Below are positions 22,919 through 31,580 of a stretch of DNA of 64,000 bases, one piece after another (position 1 is the first letter of the stretch; each line of letters opens with the position of its first letter). The position numbers were made by a program, and so were the translations under genes. A model generated the notes under the pieces. The model had not been told where the DNA came from, did not search any database, and was given only the letters and a program-made list of their open reading frames with translations. Origin of the DNA: Fulvivirga ligni (lineage in GTDB: Bacteria; Bacteroidota; Bacteroidia; Cytophagales; Cyclobacteriaceae); NCBI RefSeq assembly GCF_021389935.1, contig NZ_CP089979.1, positions 4,941,001 to 5,005,000 of the forward strand, read 5' to 3'.

Positions 22919-23314
22919 TTAGGGATTTAACTCATCTACCGGGTAGGTATAAGAGAATTCGTTAAGCTCCACAAATTCATTGAGCTCGGTACCACCGTTA
23001 TTTTTAGGTTCAAAAACAACTATGATTTTATCATATGCATTCTCTTTATTGAATTCCTGATTGAACTCTTTCGCTGCTTTTTTACTTACTGTAGCCAGCT
23101 TATTCATCTGCGCAGAATCTACAGGGCATCCCGTAAAGGTTAACCTTAAAAAATCACCTCCGCTTGAAATTACCGTCTCAGCCGTATAATCAGCGCAATT
23201 TAATTCATTGGTGTACTTATCAAAAAATGAACTATTATCAGACGTGTTTATTTCAAAAAAGGTAAAAAATCCACCTACTACCAGAACTATTACTATAAAG
23301 ATTACTTTTTTCAT
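22919..23314 (-). CDS. membrane-anchored protein of unknown function
   Basis: I prefer ATG 23314 (MKKVIFIVIVLVVGGFFTFFEI); an ATG three codons upstream (23323) is possible. The 131-residue product has one N-terminal helix and an exported domain with two Cys (ELNCADY and FTGCPVD) that could form a disulfide. I know no family for it. It lies between two lipoprotein genes in the same direction. Confidence 0.6.
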   Translation of the reverse strand: MKKVIFIVIVLVVGGFFTFFEINTSDNSSFFDKYTNELNCADYTAETVISSGGDFLRLTFTGCPVDSAQMNKLATVSKKAAKEFNQEFNKENAYDKIIVVFEPKNNGGTELNEFVELNEFSYTYPVDELNP

Positions 23315-23393
23315 AAAACACAATTTCAGTCTATCACAAAGCTAGTATTCCAACTTCTTAAAAGGCGATTTTTAACATTTTTTGACAATAGCG

Positions 23394-23969
23394 CTACTTG
23401 CCTAATTTTTTAAACTCTTTATTGAGGTCCTTCCCTATTTTCTTCGAATCTTTACCCGCTTTCCTGGTTCCTTTTTTCAAATCCTTTCTGAACATTCTTA
23501 ACTGTTTATCAAAGTGCTTTGACCATTTTCTATGATAAAATTCGGCTTTTCCCATCTGAATACCCTTGCTAACATCCTTAAATAGCGCTCTCTGCCCTTT
23601 ACGAATTTCTTTGAATAACTTACTGGTTTTTAGCTGCACAACACCTCTTTCTACCTCCACTTCAAGCTCTGCTCCAATGGCCTTTACATTAAATTCTGTA
23701 CCTACAACCTTCACATCACCCTGCTCAGTTTCTATTACAAATGGAACCTCATCTTCCACCACTACGTAAAACACCTCCCCTTCCTGACTAATGGTTCTAT
23801 CCTCAAAATCAGGATGATACGTTATGGAACTGTGTACATTTAGTAAGGCTACCGAACCATCTGGTAGTTCAACCATCTGCGGCTCATCTTCAGTGGTTTG
23901 CTCTACTGATGACGAACATGAAATCAATGCCAAAGACATGAAAAGAAGAAAAACGCAATAATATCTCAT
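23394..23969 (-). CDS. FecR-domain lipoprotein with basic C-terminal tail
   Basis: The 191-residue product has a lipoprotein signal, MRYYCVFLLFMSLALISC (Cys18), and a FecR domain: VELPDGSVALLNVHSSITYHPDFEDRTISQEGEVFYVVVEDEVPFVIETEQGDVKVVGTEFNVKAIGAELEVEVERGVVQL. Standard FecR anti-sigma factors have a cytoplasmic N-terminus and one membrane helix; both are absent here and no sigma factor or TonB receptor is nearby. The last 55 residues are strongly basic (KDLKKGTRKAGKDSKKIGKDLNKEF). A function outside iron signalling is likely. Confidence 0.8.
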   Translation of the reverse strand: MRYYCVFLLFMSLALISCSSSVEQTTEDEPQMVELPDGSVALLNVHSSITYHPDFEDRTISQEGEVFYVVVEDEVPFVIETEQGDVKVVGTEFNVKAIGAELEVEVERGVVQLKTSKLFKEIRKGQRALFKDVSKGIQMGKAEFYHRKWSKHFDKQLRMFRKDLKKGTRKAGKDSKKIGKDLNKEFKKLGK

Positions 23970-24136
23970 ACTAAAAAAATGTAGATGATCAGCCTGTAAG
24001 CTGGTCGTTAAAAAAATGAATAATGAGGTAAAAATAGCAGGTTAGAAACTGAGTTCCTAATAGAGTAGAAGTAGGAAATTTTACAGGATGTGAGGAGGCC
24101 ATGAATATAGCCTCCATAAAACAGCAGGTCGTAATG

Positions 24137-24463
24137 CTAATCCAGGTACACTATATTTTCTCCCACGGTATATCTGAGTCTATTATTCTCAGCTTTAGGA
24201 GTCAATAATTGTAGCTCACAAGCGGTTGTAAATTCAATGGAACCAGTAGCAATTACCTCTTTAGTGGTTTCATTGTAAGTGATCTTATCGGCATTTTTAA
24301 GATCAATCATATCAGACTTAAAAGCCGCATGACCTGATATGATAATCATTTTGGTATCTTGATTGTAAACCAGCTCTTTACCAGAAAATTCGGGCTTGTT
24401 ATTACTTTGGTTAGAGAAAATACCTGCGTTTAGCAACATGGTGAGTAGGAATAGTGATTTCAT
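24137..24463 (-). CDS. OstA/LptA-like secreted protein
   Basis: ATG 24463 (MKSLFLLTMLLNAGIFS) begins a signal peptide; the frame stays open 12 codons upstream. The 108-residue product has SGKELVYNQDTKMIIISGHAAFKSDMIDLKNADKITYNETTKEVIATGSIEF, a beta-jellyroll pattern as in OstA-like/LptA domains that carry lipopolysaccharide in the periplasm. It is much shorter than full transport proteins. No lpt genes are adjacent. Confidence 0.72.
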   Translation of the reverse strand: MKSLFLLTMLLNAGIFSNQSNNKPEFSGKELVYNQDTKMIIISGHAAFKSDMIDLKNADKITYNETTKEVIATGSIEFTTACELQLLTPKAENNRLRYTVGENIVYLD

Positions 24464-24515
24464 ATTATGATTTTTTACATGAATAACATGATGCAACAAA
24501 CAAAAAGCCAGCCAA

Positions 24516-25496
24516 TTAATCTTCCTCTATCTGTATTTCACCTTTTATCCAATCAGGCAAATACATATTCAAACCTGTTTCTTCTTCAATTTCTACTAAA
24601 TGGTTTCTTAACTGTACGGTCCGTAGCCCTATGGCTGCTCTTAATTTATTGGTTTCTTCCAGTTGAGATGCCTTTGGCTTATTAAGAAATCCATAACCAG
24701 GACCTGCCCGATCTGTCATTACCGCAATTCGCCAGTCGGCAATCAATGCATATTCATAGGGCGACATATAGCCAGCATCAACGGCCTCTCTCAGCATGGG
24801 TTTGACATAATTATAAAGGGTGTCATTCTTTACAAATCCATCTGATACAGAATTATGATGACTCAAAACAGTTGACATCCAAAAGTTATTGCCCACCAAG
24901 CGCTCCCCTGGATAACCATGCTCATTGAGTATCTCAATGAGATTTTCTAGCTGATTGATGCTGTGTTGGGCAAATTTACGATCTCCATACCTTTGCTGAG
25001 CTTTATCACCAATTCGAAATAAAGCAGCCAAGGCCATCCATTGATCCTTCTTAAACATTTCATGCACCCGCTCTCTGAGTTCATGATTAATTCGGGTTTC
25101 ATAAACCTGGTGTAAATCAGGATATGATTCTTCAAACGCTTTCCATCCCGGCCTCTCCTGCAATTCAGCCAAGTAATCCACTTTATTCATGGATTTCAAA
25201 GTCCATCCATTCCTCGCTGCAGCTTGAACATACTCCATGGCGGCTTCATGATCAGAAGACTTAAGCGCTAACTGGACAGCCACCTTATAATCTCGTAGAA
25301 ACTCAAAATCATAATTAGCAAAAACCTGGTTATAGATAACTAAAGCCTCAGAATATTGGTGATCAACGATTAGCGTCTCAGCTTCGATGATTTTTTGATG
25401 ATAATTATGATAATTAGAGCTATCTACTTTAGCAAAGGACGTCCAGGTCGAATGAGCCATCCCACAAGCTAGAAACAAGATATAGATTACTTTCAA
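24516..25496 (-). CDS. secreted protein, DUF6624-like
   Basis: The 326-residue product has a signal peptide (MKVIYILFLACGMAHSTWTSFA), TPR-like helices in the first 110 residues (SEALVIYNQVFANYDFEFLRDYKVAVQLALKSSDHEAAMEYVQAAARNGW), then a conserved-looking block NEHGYPGERLVGNNFWMSTVLSHHNS...PMLREAVDAGYMSPYEYALIADWRIAV, which resembles DUF6624 proteins. It has no known biochemical role. Confidence 0.7.
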   Translation of the reverse strand: MKVIYILFLACGMAHSTWTSFAKVDSSNYHNYHQKIIEAETLIVDHQYSEALVIYNQVFANYDFEFLRDYKVAVQLALKSSDHEAAMEYVQAAARNGWTLKSMNKVDYLAELQERPGWKAFEESYPDLHQVYETRINHELRERVHEMFKKDQWMALAALFRIGDKAQQRYGDRKFAQHSINQLENLIEILNEHGYPGERLVGNNFWMSTVLSHHNSVSDGFVKNDTLYNYVKPMLREAVDAGYMSPYEYALIADWRIAVMTDRAGPGYGFLNKPKASQLEETNKLRAAIGLRTVQLRNHLVEIEEETGLNMYLPDWIKGEIQIEED

Positions 25497-25532
25497 GATA
25501 CGATCCTAATCCAAAATTAGCAGCTCATAGAT

Positions 25533-25754
25533 TTAAGCATTGAAATTGGGATTAAAAACCCTCGCTTTAAAAAGATAGTACCTCTTTAATTGAAAGTAGA
25601 ATATAGGACCCAGGATTGGAAACAATAAGACTAAAATATACCAAACTAAATTTATCTTTTGACTTTTAAATCTAGAATAGGAAACATCAATAATGGCCCA
25701 AATCCATAATGTAATTACTGCCAGCGAAAATAAAATAACTATAAAATAATCCAT
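25533..25754 (-). CDS. PLDc_N-type small membrane protein
   Basis: The 73-residue protein has two hydrophobic helices (about 3-22 and 37-55) around YSRFKSQKINLVWYILVLLFPILGPIFYFQLKR, the pattern of the phospholipase D N-terminal (PLDc_N) membrane family. It has no catalytic domain. It lies 27 nt downstream of the DUF1287 gene. Confidence 0.75.
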   Translation of the reverse strand: MDYFIVILFSLAVITLWIWAIIDVSYSRFKSQKINLVWYILVLLFPILGPIFYFQLKRYYLFKARVFNPNFNA

Positions 25755-25781
25755 ACTCTATCTTTTTAATAAGAATTAAAT

Positions 25782-26375
25782 TTAATTAAAATATTCATAA
25801 TGTCCTATAATTTCGTAATCAAACAGCATATCTTCTATCACTTGCCCTCCTCCAATATTATGAATGATTAAGTATCTTTTCTGATCCGTTGATTTCCTAT
25901 TGGAAACAATACCAATATGAGTAATCCCTCGGCCTAAATCCCAACATACAATGTCTCCGGGAGTATAGTCGTTACTATTTCTGCTTATGCTTTTTACTTT
26001 GCCATATCTTGAAAAGAATGTCATCAGATTAGGCACTCTACGATGGTCAATGTTTTTATCGGTCGTTTTTAAGCCCCAATTTTTAGGGTACAAATCAAAT
26101 TGAGCTACCATATCTTCATGCACCAACTTTTGCAGATCAATGTCAAGCTTTCTGTAAGCTCTGATTACTACATCTGTGCAAACACCTTTACCTGGCGGCA
26201 CATCGCCATTAGGATAGGTCATTGAGAAATAGGACGGATCATAGATAACTCGCTGCTTCGTTAGTGTAAATGCAGAATCGGCTAAAGTATTTTGGAAATT
26301 GGTTTGGGCATAAGCCGCTTGACTGAAATAAAATAGTGAGCTAAATAGCAGTGTAAATAATAAGTTCTTAGTCAT
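25782..26375 (-). CDS. DUF1287 secreted protein (NlpC/P60-like fold)
   Basis: The 197-residue product has a signal peptide (MTKNLLFTLLFSSLFYFSQAAYA). The DUF1287 body shows GKGVCTDVVIRAYRKLDIDLQKLVHEDM (candidate catalytic Cys), the His of IDHRRVPNLMTFF, and TPGDIVCWDLGRGITHIGIVS with a second His, as expected for a Cys-His papain-like fold. Members are thought to act on the cell wall. The stop overlaps the start side of the hydrolase gene by 4 nt, so they are cotranscribed. Confidence 0.85.
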   Translation of the reverse strand: MTKNLLFTLLFSSLFYFSQAAYAQTNFQNTLADSAFTLTKQRVIYDPSYFSMTYPNGDVPPGKGVCTDVVIRAYRKLDIDLQKLVHEDMVAQFDLYPKNWGLKTTDKNIDHRRVPNLMTFFSRYGKVKSISRNSNDYTPGDIVCWDLGRGITHIGIVSNRKSTDQKRYLIIHNIGGGQVIEDMLFDYEIIGHYEYFN

Positions 26376-26914
26376 AAATTTCTTATTTCTTCTGCCACTA
26401 CAGAAAGGTCATTATTTAATTGATGTCCACCACTTTCTAACTCCACAAACTTGGCCCAAGGGATATGGTCTTTATACTTTTTTAGATGATCAATAGTCAC
26501 TTCATCATCATCTTTACAATGGTATAGAAAGGTTGGTTTATCAACCGGCAATTTCTTATCAAAATCATCAGTCAACTTCAAGCCCTGAACCCAATCTTCA
26601 TCACCACTCCAAAACGGTGTAGAGAGAAGAAAAATTGCCTTTATATTTTCAGGATGTTGATTCTCAGACAAATACTTCAACAGCATTGATCCGCCGAAAG
26701 AGTGAGCAACAACAATCAATGGATCTTCAAATTCTTTTATTGCCTCTCCTATAGCGCTTGGCCAACCATAATCAGCCTTGTCATTATTTGATTGAATTTC
26801 GGGATAATGTATACGGTATTCTCTGCCCAATTCTCTCTGAAGTGAATTGGCTAATGCAGCATCAGCCTGGTAGCCGTCATCTCCGCCACCTTGTAAGAAT
26901 AGGATATCCATCAT
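26372..26914 (-). CDS. alpha/beta hydrolase, RBBP9/YdeN type
   Basis: The 180-residue protein opens with ILFLQGGGDDGYQADAALANSL and has the nucleophile elbow HSFGGS (Ser at about residue 72), an acid in KDDDEVTIDHL, and a terminal His in ESGGHQLNNDLS. Length and motifs fit the short RBBP9/YdeN-like serine hydrolases. Its substrate is unknown. The stop overlaps the DUF1287 gene by 4 nt. Confidence 0.85.
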   Translation of the reverse strand: MMDILFLQGGGDDGYQADAALANSLQRELGREYRIHYPEIQSNNDKADYGWPSAIGEAIKEFEDPLIVVAHSFGGSMLLKYLSENQHPENIKAIFLLSTPFWSGDEDWVQGLKLTDDFDKKLPVDKPTFLYHCKDDDEVTIDHLKKYKDHIPWAKFVELESGGHQLNNDLSVVAEEIRNL

Positions 26915-26917
26915 TGA

Positions 26918-27451
26918 TTAATTGTTTATTTTCAGATACTTATCATTACTCAAATAAGACTTTCCTGACCTCATTTTCCACCAAAACATGTTCCACACAT
27001 ACCTTAATCCGCCCAGTTCCCAATTGACATCAAAGCTTTGATCCTTCTTCGTTAAATAAGGAGGAATGGGCACTTTACAATGAAGCATAGGTTCTTGATT
27101 GGTCACAGTAGCCTCGCATTCAGGACTTAGTGATGATTTGGCATAATACTGTATTTCAACAATAGTCCGCTTAGAACCCGCTTTATATATAAACAGATTA
27201 ACGTCATACAAATCGGAATAGATACATTCTAACTCCAAAACTATTTCATTCAGTGCTTTAGGGGTCTTTTTTTTATTGTCAGACTTCCTTATCCTTCGTA
27301 ATTCAGAAGTATTATGGCCATCACTATCGTTAATCCTTGATAGTATGTAATTACAGTTGCCTGAGATGGGATTCCATGTCAAATCCCGAGCCATCTCGAT
27401 TAACTTTTTAGTACCAATTTTCAGTTCTTCATGAAGCTTATCCCTTGTCAT
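26918..27451 (-). CDS. cytoplasmic protein of unknown function
   Basis: The 177-residue protein has no signal and no motif I recognise. Landmarks are IGTKKLIEMARDLTWNPISGNCNYILSRINDSDGHNTSELRRIRKSDNKKKT and a C-terminal WxxGGLRYVWNMFWWKMRSG. Its start overlaps the stop of the DUF4349 gene by one base, and it sits 3 nt before the hydrolase. Confidence 0.65.
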   Translation of the reverse strand: MTRDKLHEELKIGTKKLIEMARDLTWNPISGNCNYILSRINDSDGHNTSELRRIRKSDNKKKTPKALNEIVLELECIYSDLYDVNLFIYKAGSKRTIVEIQYYAKSSLSPECEATVTNQEPMLHCKVPIPPYLTKKDQSFDVNWELGGLRYVWNMFWWKMRSGKSYLSNDKYLKINN

Positions 27452-28329
27452 TATTCAGGACTTTTATCTTTCGCTTTTAAGACTCTTCGCCTTTTGCTCC
27501 ACCACCTTAAGCCCCATATAAGCACAATTAGAAATATCAAAAATGGCCATAATGTAGCTATCCCAACTAAAAATGAGAGAAAACCCTGCCAACCACCGTC
27601 CATGGCACTGAGCAGTCTAGCGCCAAATCCCTTTCTGGAAGAAGTGTCATAAGTATAAGGCAGCACTTCGTAGAAGGACACATTAATGGTACTATAACCT
27701 ATTTGCTTGCTCAAATAATTAAATTGCCCTTGTAGTCTTTCAATGTCTGTCCTTACCTCGTTAAGATTACTCTCAATGGCGAGGATGTCTTTTATATCGT
27801 CCGCTTTATTCAGCAGTTGCACATATCTATCTTCCAGGGCTTGTTTGTTTTTAATGCGGGCCTGTAAATCATAGTACCTTTCAGTCACGTCCTCAGCATT
27901 TGACGAACGATTATCTAAACGGTAGGCCAGATCACTAATGGTTGTAAAAGTGGTATCAAAACCGTTTACCGGCACACGAATGATTAAATCTATATCTATC
28001 CGATGAGGTGATTTATATTGATTTTCCTTCTCGATGTATGCCTGATATTTCGGTAATAGCTGACGTATCTTCTCATAATCTTTCTCTACATTTTTTGATT
28101 CGAAAGCCAGATCACCTGTTTTCACCACCTTCTTTGACATAGTGGTTGATTGTTTCGCAGCTGCAGAAGCATTTTTATCAGCCGAAGCAGCACTCTCATA
28201 TACCCTCTCAGCAGGGAGATCTAACATTTTATCAGCAACCTCTAACTTCATTTCTTCACTGGCCTGATGACAGGCAACAGAAAACATGGCGACAATAGCC
28301 AAAATCAGTAGACTAAGATTTCTCATCAT
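27451..28329 (-). CDS. DUF4349 lipoprotein
   Basis: The 292-residue product has a lipoprotein signal, MMRNLSLLILAIVAMFSVAC (Cys20). The DUF4349 body contains VKTGDLAFESKNVEKDYEKIRQLLPKYQAYIEKENQY, a long coiled coil (TERYYDLQARIKNKQALEDRYVQLLNKADDIKDILAIESNLNEVRTDIERLQGQFNYL), and a C-terminal membrane helix (FLVGIATLWPFLIFLIVLIWGL) followed by a basic tail. It is an envelope protein of unknown role and heads a tight four-gene group. Confidence 0.85.
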   Translation of the reverse strand: MMRNLSLLILAIVAMFSVACHQASEEMKLEVADKMLDLPAERVYESAASADKNASAAAKQSTTMSKKVVKTGDLAFESKNVEKDYEKIRQLLPKYQAYIEKENQYKSPHRIDIDLIIRVPVNGFDTTFTTISDLAYRLDNRSSNAEDVTERYYDLQARIKNKQALEDRYVQLLNKADDIKDILAIESNLNEVRTDIERLQGQFNYLSKQIGYSTINVSFYEVLPYTYDTSSRKGFGARLLSAMDGGWQGFLSFLVGIATLWPFLIFLIVLIWGLRWWSKRRRVLKAKDKSPE

Positions 28330-28463
28330 AATATTTTTAAATTATTAGTTCAATAATCTCGTATTTATTGAAAGTCACATTAAGTTTATATCTGGGCTTC
28401 ATTTGAAACCACAACTGTATGATGCACAGTGATGACAAAATCCATAACTGAACTCCTCATTTA

Positions 28464-28799
28464 ATGAAAAGACAAAAGAAAATAGACGACAATATTTACG
28501 ATGCTATCCTAGAGATAACCTTACTCATTCCTCCAGGGCGAGTGACTACTTATGGCACTATAGCCAAGGCTGTAGGCCACCCCACAGGAGCCCGAATGGT
28601 AGCCAGAGCAATGGGCATGCGGCTTTCCGATCAGCCTGATGTGAAAATACCAGTTTTCAGAGTAGTCAGCAGCGGGGGCTTTCTAAAAGGCGAACATGAT
28701 AACAGACAAAAGATGCTCGAAGCCGAAGGCCATGAGATTAAAAATGATAAGATTGTAGATTTTAAGAAGGTGTTCTGGGATCCGTTGGAGGAGATATAG
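28464..28799 (+). CDS. alkyltransferase-like protein (ATL), MGMT DNA-binding domain
   Basis: The 111-residue protein is a lone MGMT C-domain: LIPPGRVTTYGTIAKAVGHPTGARMVARAMGMRL includes the arginine-finger helix-turn-helix. The active site that reads PCHRV in alkyltransferases is PVFRV here (residues 63-67), so the acceptor Cys is missing. Such ATL proteins bind O6-alkylguanine and flag it for nucleotide excision repair. It stands alone on the plus strand. Confidence 0.88.
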   Translation: MKRQKKIDDNIYDAILEITLLIPPGRVTTYGTIAKAVGHPTGARMVARAMGMRLSDQPDVKIPVFRVVSSGGFLKGEHDNRQKMLEAEGHEIKNDKIVDFKKVFWDPLEEI

Positions 28800-28839
28800 T
28801 TTCTGCAGCTCACACACAACGACCGTTAATTTGGACTAA

Positions 28840-29154
28840 GAGCTACATTCCCAATTTGTCACTCAGGAGGGAGCTCTACATTTTATTCGTAACTGCGGCG
28901 AAGCTTTTTTACCTCATTCGTCACTGAGCTTTCTCCCCCATTCGTCACTCCGGCCGAAGCTCTCTACCTATTCGTCACTCCGGCCGTAGTTTCCTACCTA
29001 TTCGTCACTCCGGCCGTAGCGAAGCGGAGAGCCGGAGTCTCTTCTGATCGGGCCTGCTGCCGAACGTCAAGATGCCGCATATTATTCCACTGCGTTACAT
29101 AATTCCGGCATGACGGTTTTAATTGTAGACTGCTTTGCAGTTAAACCGTCTGTG
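28840..29154. repeat. REP family 3 cluster
   Basis: This gene-free stretch of more than 300 nt holds about five degenerate 26-30-nt tandem units around ATTCGTCACTCCGGCCGTAG (from about 28905). The last is a hairpin with CTCCGGC (29008) and GCCGGAG (29031). Then comes a 40-nt palindrome (29072-29111) with ATGCCGCATATTA pairing with TAATTCCGGCAT. Related clusters lie on the other side of the sulfatase gene. Confidence 0.75.
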
Positions 29155-30556
29155 CTATTTGCCTGCTTGGTCCAGTACTGGCATTGACTTGTACCAACCT
29201 ACCACTTTCTGGGTCATTTCTTTGGTTTTCTCAGTGTGATTGGCAGCGAGGTTGTTGGTTTCTCCAGGGTCATCTACTATGTTATAGAGCTCCGGTCGGC
29301 TGCCATCATAGTCGCACAGGAGCTTCCAGTCACCTTGTCTCATGGCCAGGTCTGGTAGGTTTTCAATACCATAATAATTCTTTCTATCCGGAGGGCGACT
29401 ATAAAAAATCGGCGCTTGTCGCGACTCTTTTTTTCTGACCTAGTAGTGTTGGCAACATATCTTCTCCATCAACGAGGCCATTGTCGGTTTTCGTACCTGT
29501 AAAATCTAGTATAGAGGGTGACAAGTCAATGGCTGAAAACAGAGACGCCCTATTTCTTGTACCAACGGCCTTTTTATTCATAAAGCCTGGTGCCCATACG
29601 ATCAGGGAAGAACGAATACCTCCTTCATACAGGTGTGTCTTATATCCTTTCAGCTCTCCTGCCCTACCGGCACCCTGCTCAGGACCGTTATCAGAACAGA
29701 ATATCACCAGTGTGTTATCCTTTAGCTCTTTATTGGATTCAATATATTCAAATAGTTTTCCAAACTGCTTATCCATAGCTTCTAGTACGGCAAGATATAA
29801 GCCTCGTTTCCCAGCTTCCTTCGCCACACCATATTCTTCAAAAGGAGGCCAGTATGGACTATGAACGTCATCTGGCCAAATATCTACGTAGAAAGGTTTA
29901 TCGGCTTCTAAAGCCTTATCCATGAAGGTAATAGCCGAATCTATAAAGCCTGTGGTAATTTCAGAGCGTTGCACCCAGTGATACCCTTCGCCCAGAATCT
30001 CAGCATCTTGCCATATACGGCCCACCTCTCCATTTTCATCCTTAGTAAGCGGTAGCAGCTTCGGCCCCATCCCTTCAAAATTTGTGAGCGACTGATCATA
30101 TCCATATTCTGAGATATAGGGTGCTTCAGTTACATCGCGTTGGCCACCCATATGCCATTTCCCAAAATGCCCCGTAGTATAGCCATCATCCTTCAGCTTT
30201 CTGGCCAGCATTGGAGCAGCAGGGTCTAGCCAATTGGCAATACCTCGTTCCTTATTCAGCTCTCTCCTAGCCAGATAAGAGGTAATATTCCATCGCTGTG
30301 GATAGGTGCCCGTAGCAATGGCTACCCTGGAAGGTGAGCAGATAGGAGAATTCACATAAAACTGATCGAAACATATTCCTTCTGACGCGAACCTATCGAT
30401 GTTAGGAGTCTCAGCATCTGTGTTACCAAAGCAGGAAAGGTCAGCCCAGCCCATGTCATCAATAAATACCAGGATTACATTCGGCTTCTTCTTTTGCGCA
30501 TAGGCATGATGAAATGAAAAGCCAATACAAAGTATCAGGAATAATAGTTTTTTCAT
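29155..30556 (-). pseudogene. sulfatase (arylsulfatase type) with a one-base insertion in an A7 run
   Basis: ATG 30556 opens a signal peptide (MKKLLFLILCIGFSFHHAYA). The formylglycine site is CSPSR (Cys73), with metal ligands in FIDDMGW and the phrases GKWHMGG and FCSDNGPEQGAG. The frame breaks after LLGQKK at a run of seven A (plus strand T, 29428-29434). The rest continues in another frame as ESRQAPIFYSRPPDRKNYYGIENLPDLAMRQGDWKLLCDYDGSRPELYNI to the stop at 29155. Six A would restore about 466 residues. The enzyme would remove sulfate esters, probably from algal polysaccharides or host glycans. Slippage or a read error could rescue it. Confidence 0.85.
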
Positions 30557-31030
30557 GTAGTAAATCGATTTACTGAGGGTTTCTCTAAGTTATTGACTTA
30601 TTGCTCATTAATCGAAAGATTCGAGGTGTTTTATGTTAGTGGTTGATGGTGATTGAAGGTGGTGCACCTCAGTGCATTTGGCACTTCTGTCATAGGGAAG
30701 CACAGGCCTGAGTTTGTTCTGGTCGGACCTGTGTCTGAACAGCAAGATGCCGGATATTACTCCACTGCATTACATAATTCCGGCATGACGGTTTGAAAGT
30801 GGTAGTACCCCATGGTCACTCCAGCCGCAGCTCTCTTCCATTCGTCACTCCGGCCGCAGCTCTCTTCCATTCGTCACTCCGACCCCAGCGAAGCGGAGAG
30901 CCGGAGTCTCTTCTGATCGGATCTGCTACCGAATAGCAAAGACGCCGGATATTATTCCACTGCATTGCATAATTCCGGCATGCCGCTTTATAATAGATTT
31001 TGGTTTGTTTAGGCGATAGTTGACTGATAA
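30557..31030. repeat. REP family 3 cluster
   Basis: This 474-nt stretch has no gene. It holds two 40-nt palindromes (30747-30786 and 30942-30982; ATGCCGGATATTA pairing with ATAATTCCGGCAT) and three units of the CGTCACTCCGGCC type (30815-30910). The last is followed by AGCGAAGCGGAGAGCCGGAG. Confidence 0.75.
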
Positions 31031-31486
31031 TCAGTCAGTATTAATAAGCTGTCTTCGAGTATAATTAATTAATCCATTTTCAAGCCCTGTAATATTGAAT
31101 TGCCACCCCACCAATGCGCCAATTAAAGTGGCAAATAGTAAAAGTAAGAATAAACCATCTTTTAAACCTTGATGAAAATCATTGTACTGGAGCACATTAT
31201 AAATTGCAAGAAAGTAAAAATTCATTGTAATCGCTCCTGTGAGCGCATCTCCAATAATGCGTCCTAGCCTTCTAAACATTGGTCTATATATAGAATAAGC
31301 CAAACCACTAGCAATACCTCCTAAAAAGGTAGCTATTAGAACCACCCAAAATTCATTGTAATCAAAATTAGCATCTGATAACAGATCTGGTATAGCTTTT
31401 TTCAGAAGCACTCCTGTAAAAGCTATAGAACTGATCAATGCAGGAAACACCCATCTTATTAAGAATTTCAACCTTTTTTCAGTCAT
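31031..31486 (-). CDS. multi-pass membrane protein of unknown function
   Basis: The 151-residue protein has four hydrophobic segments (about 10-28, 45-65, 83-100 and 109-128) and starts MTEKRLKFLIRWVFP. Motif-like stretches are GGIASGLAYSIYRPMFRRLGRIIGDALTGAI and a small C-terminal basic tail. I do not recognise a family. It is set between two copies of the family 3 palindrome. Confidence 0.6.
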   Translation of the reverse strand: MTEKRLKFLIRWVFPALISSIAFTGVLLKKAIPDLLSDANFDYNEFWVVLIATFLGGIASGLAYSIYRPMFRRLGRIIGDALTGAITMNFYFLAIYNVLQYNDFHQGLKDGLFLLLLFATLIGALVGWQFNITGLENGLINYTRRQLINTD

Positions 31487-31525
31487 CTGTAATACAATAA
31501 CGATTCATAAACTAAGAACAGCAAG

Positions 31526-31565
31526 ATGCCGGATATTACTCCACTGCGTTGCATAATTCCGGCAT
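31526..31565. repeat. REP family 3 palindrome
   Basis: A single 40-nt palindrome, ATGCCGGATATTA...ATAATTCCGGCAT, 15 nt before the next minus-strand gene's stop codon. It matches 30747-30786 almost exactly. Confidence 0.8.
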
Positions 31566-31580
31566 GACGGTTAGGCAATA

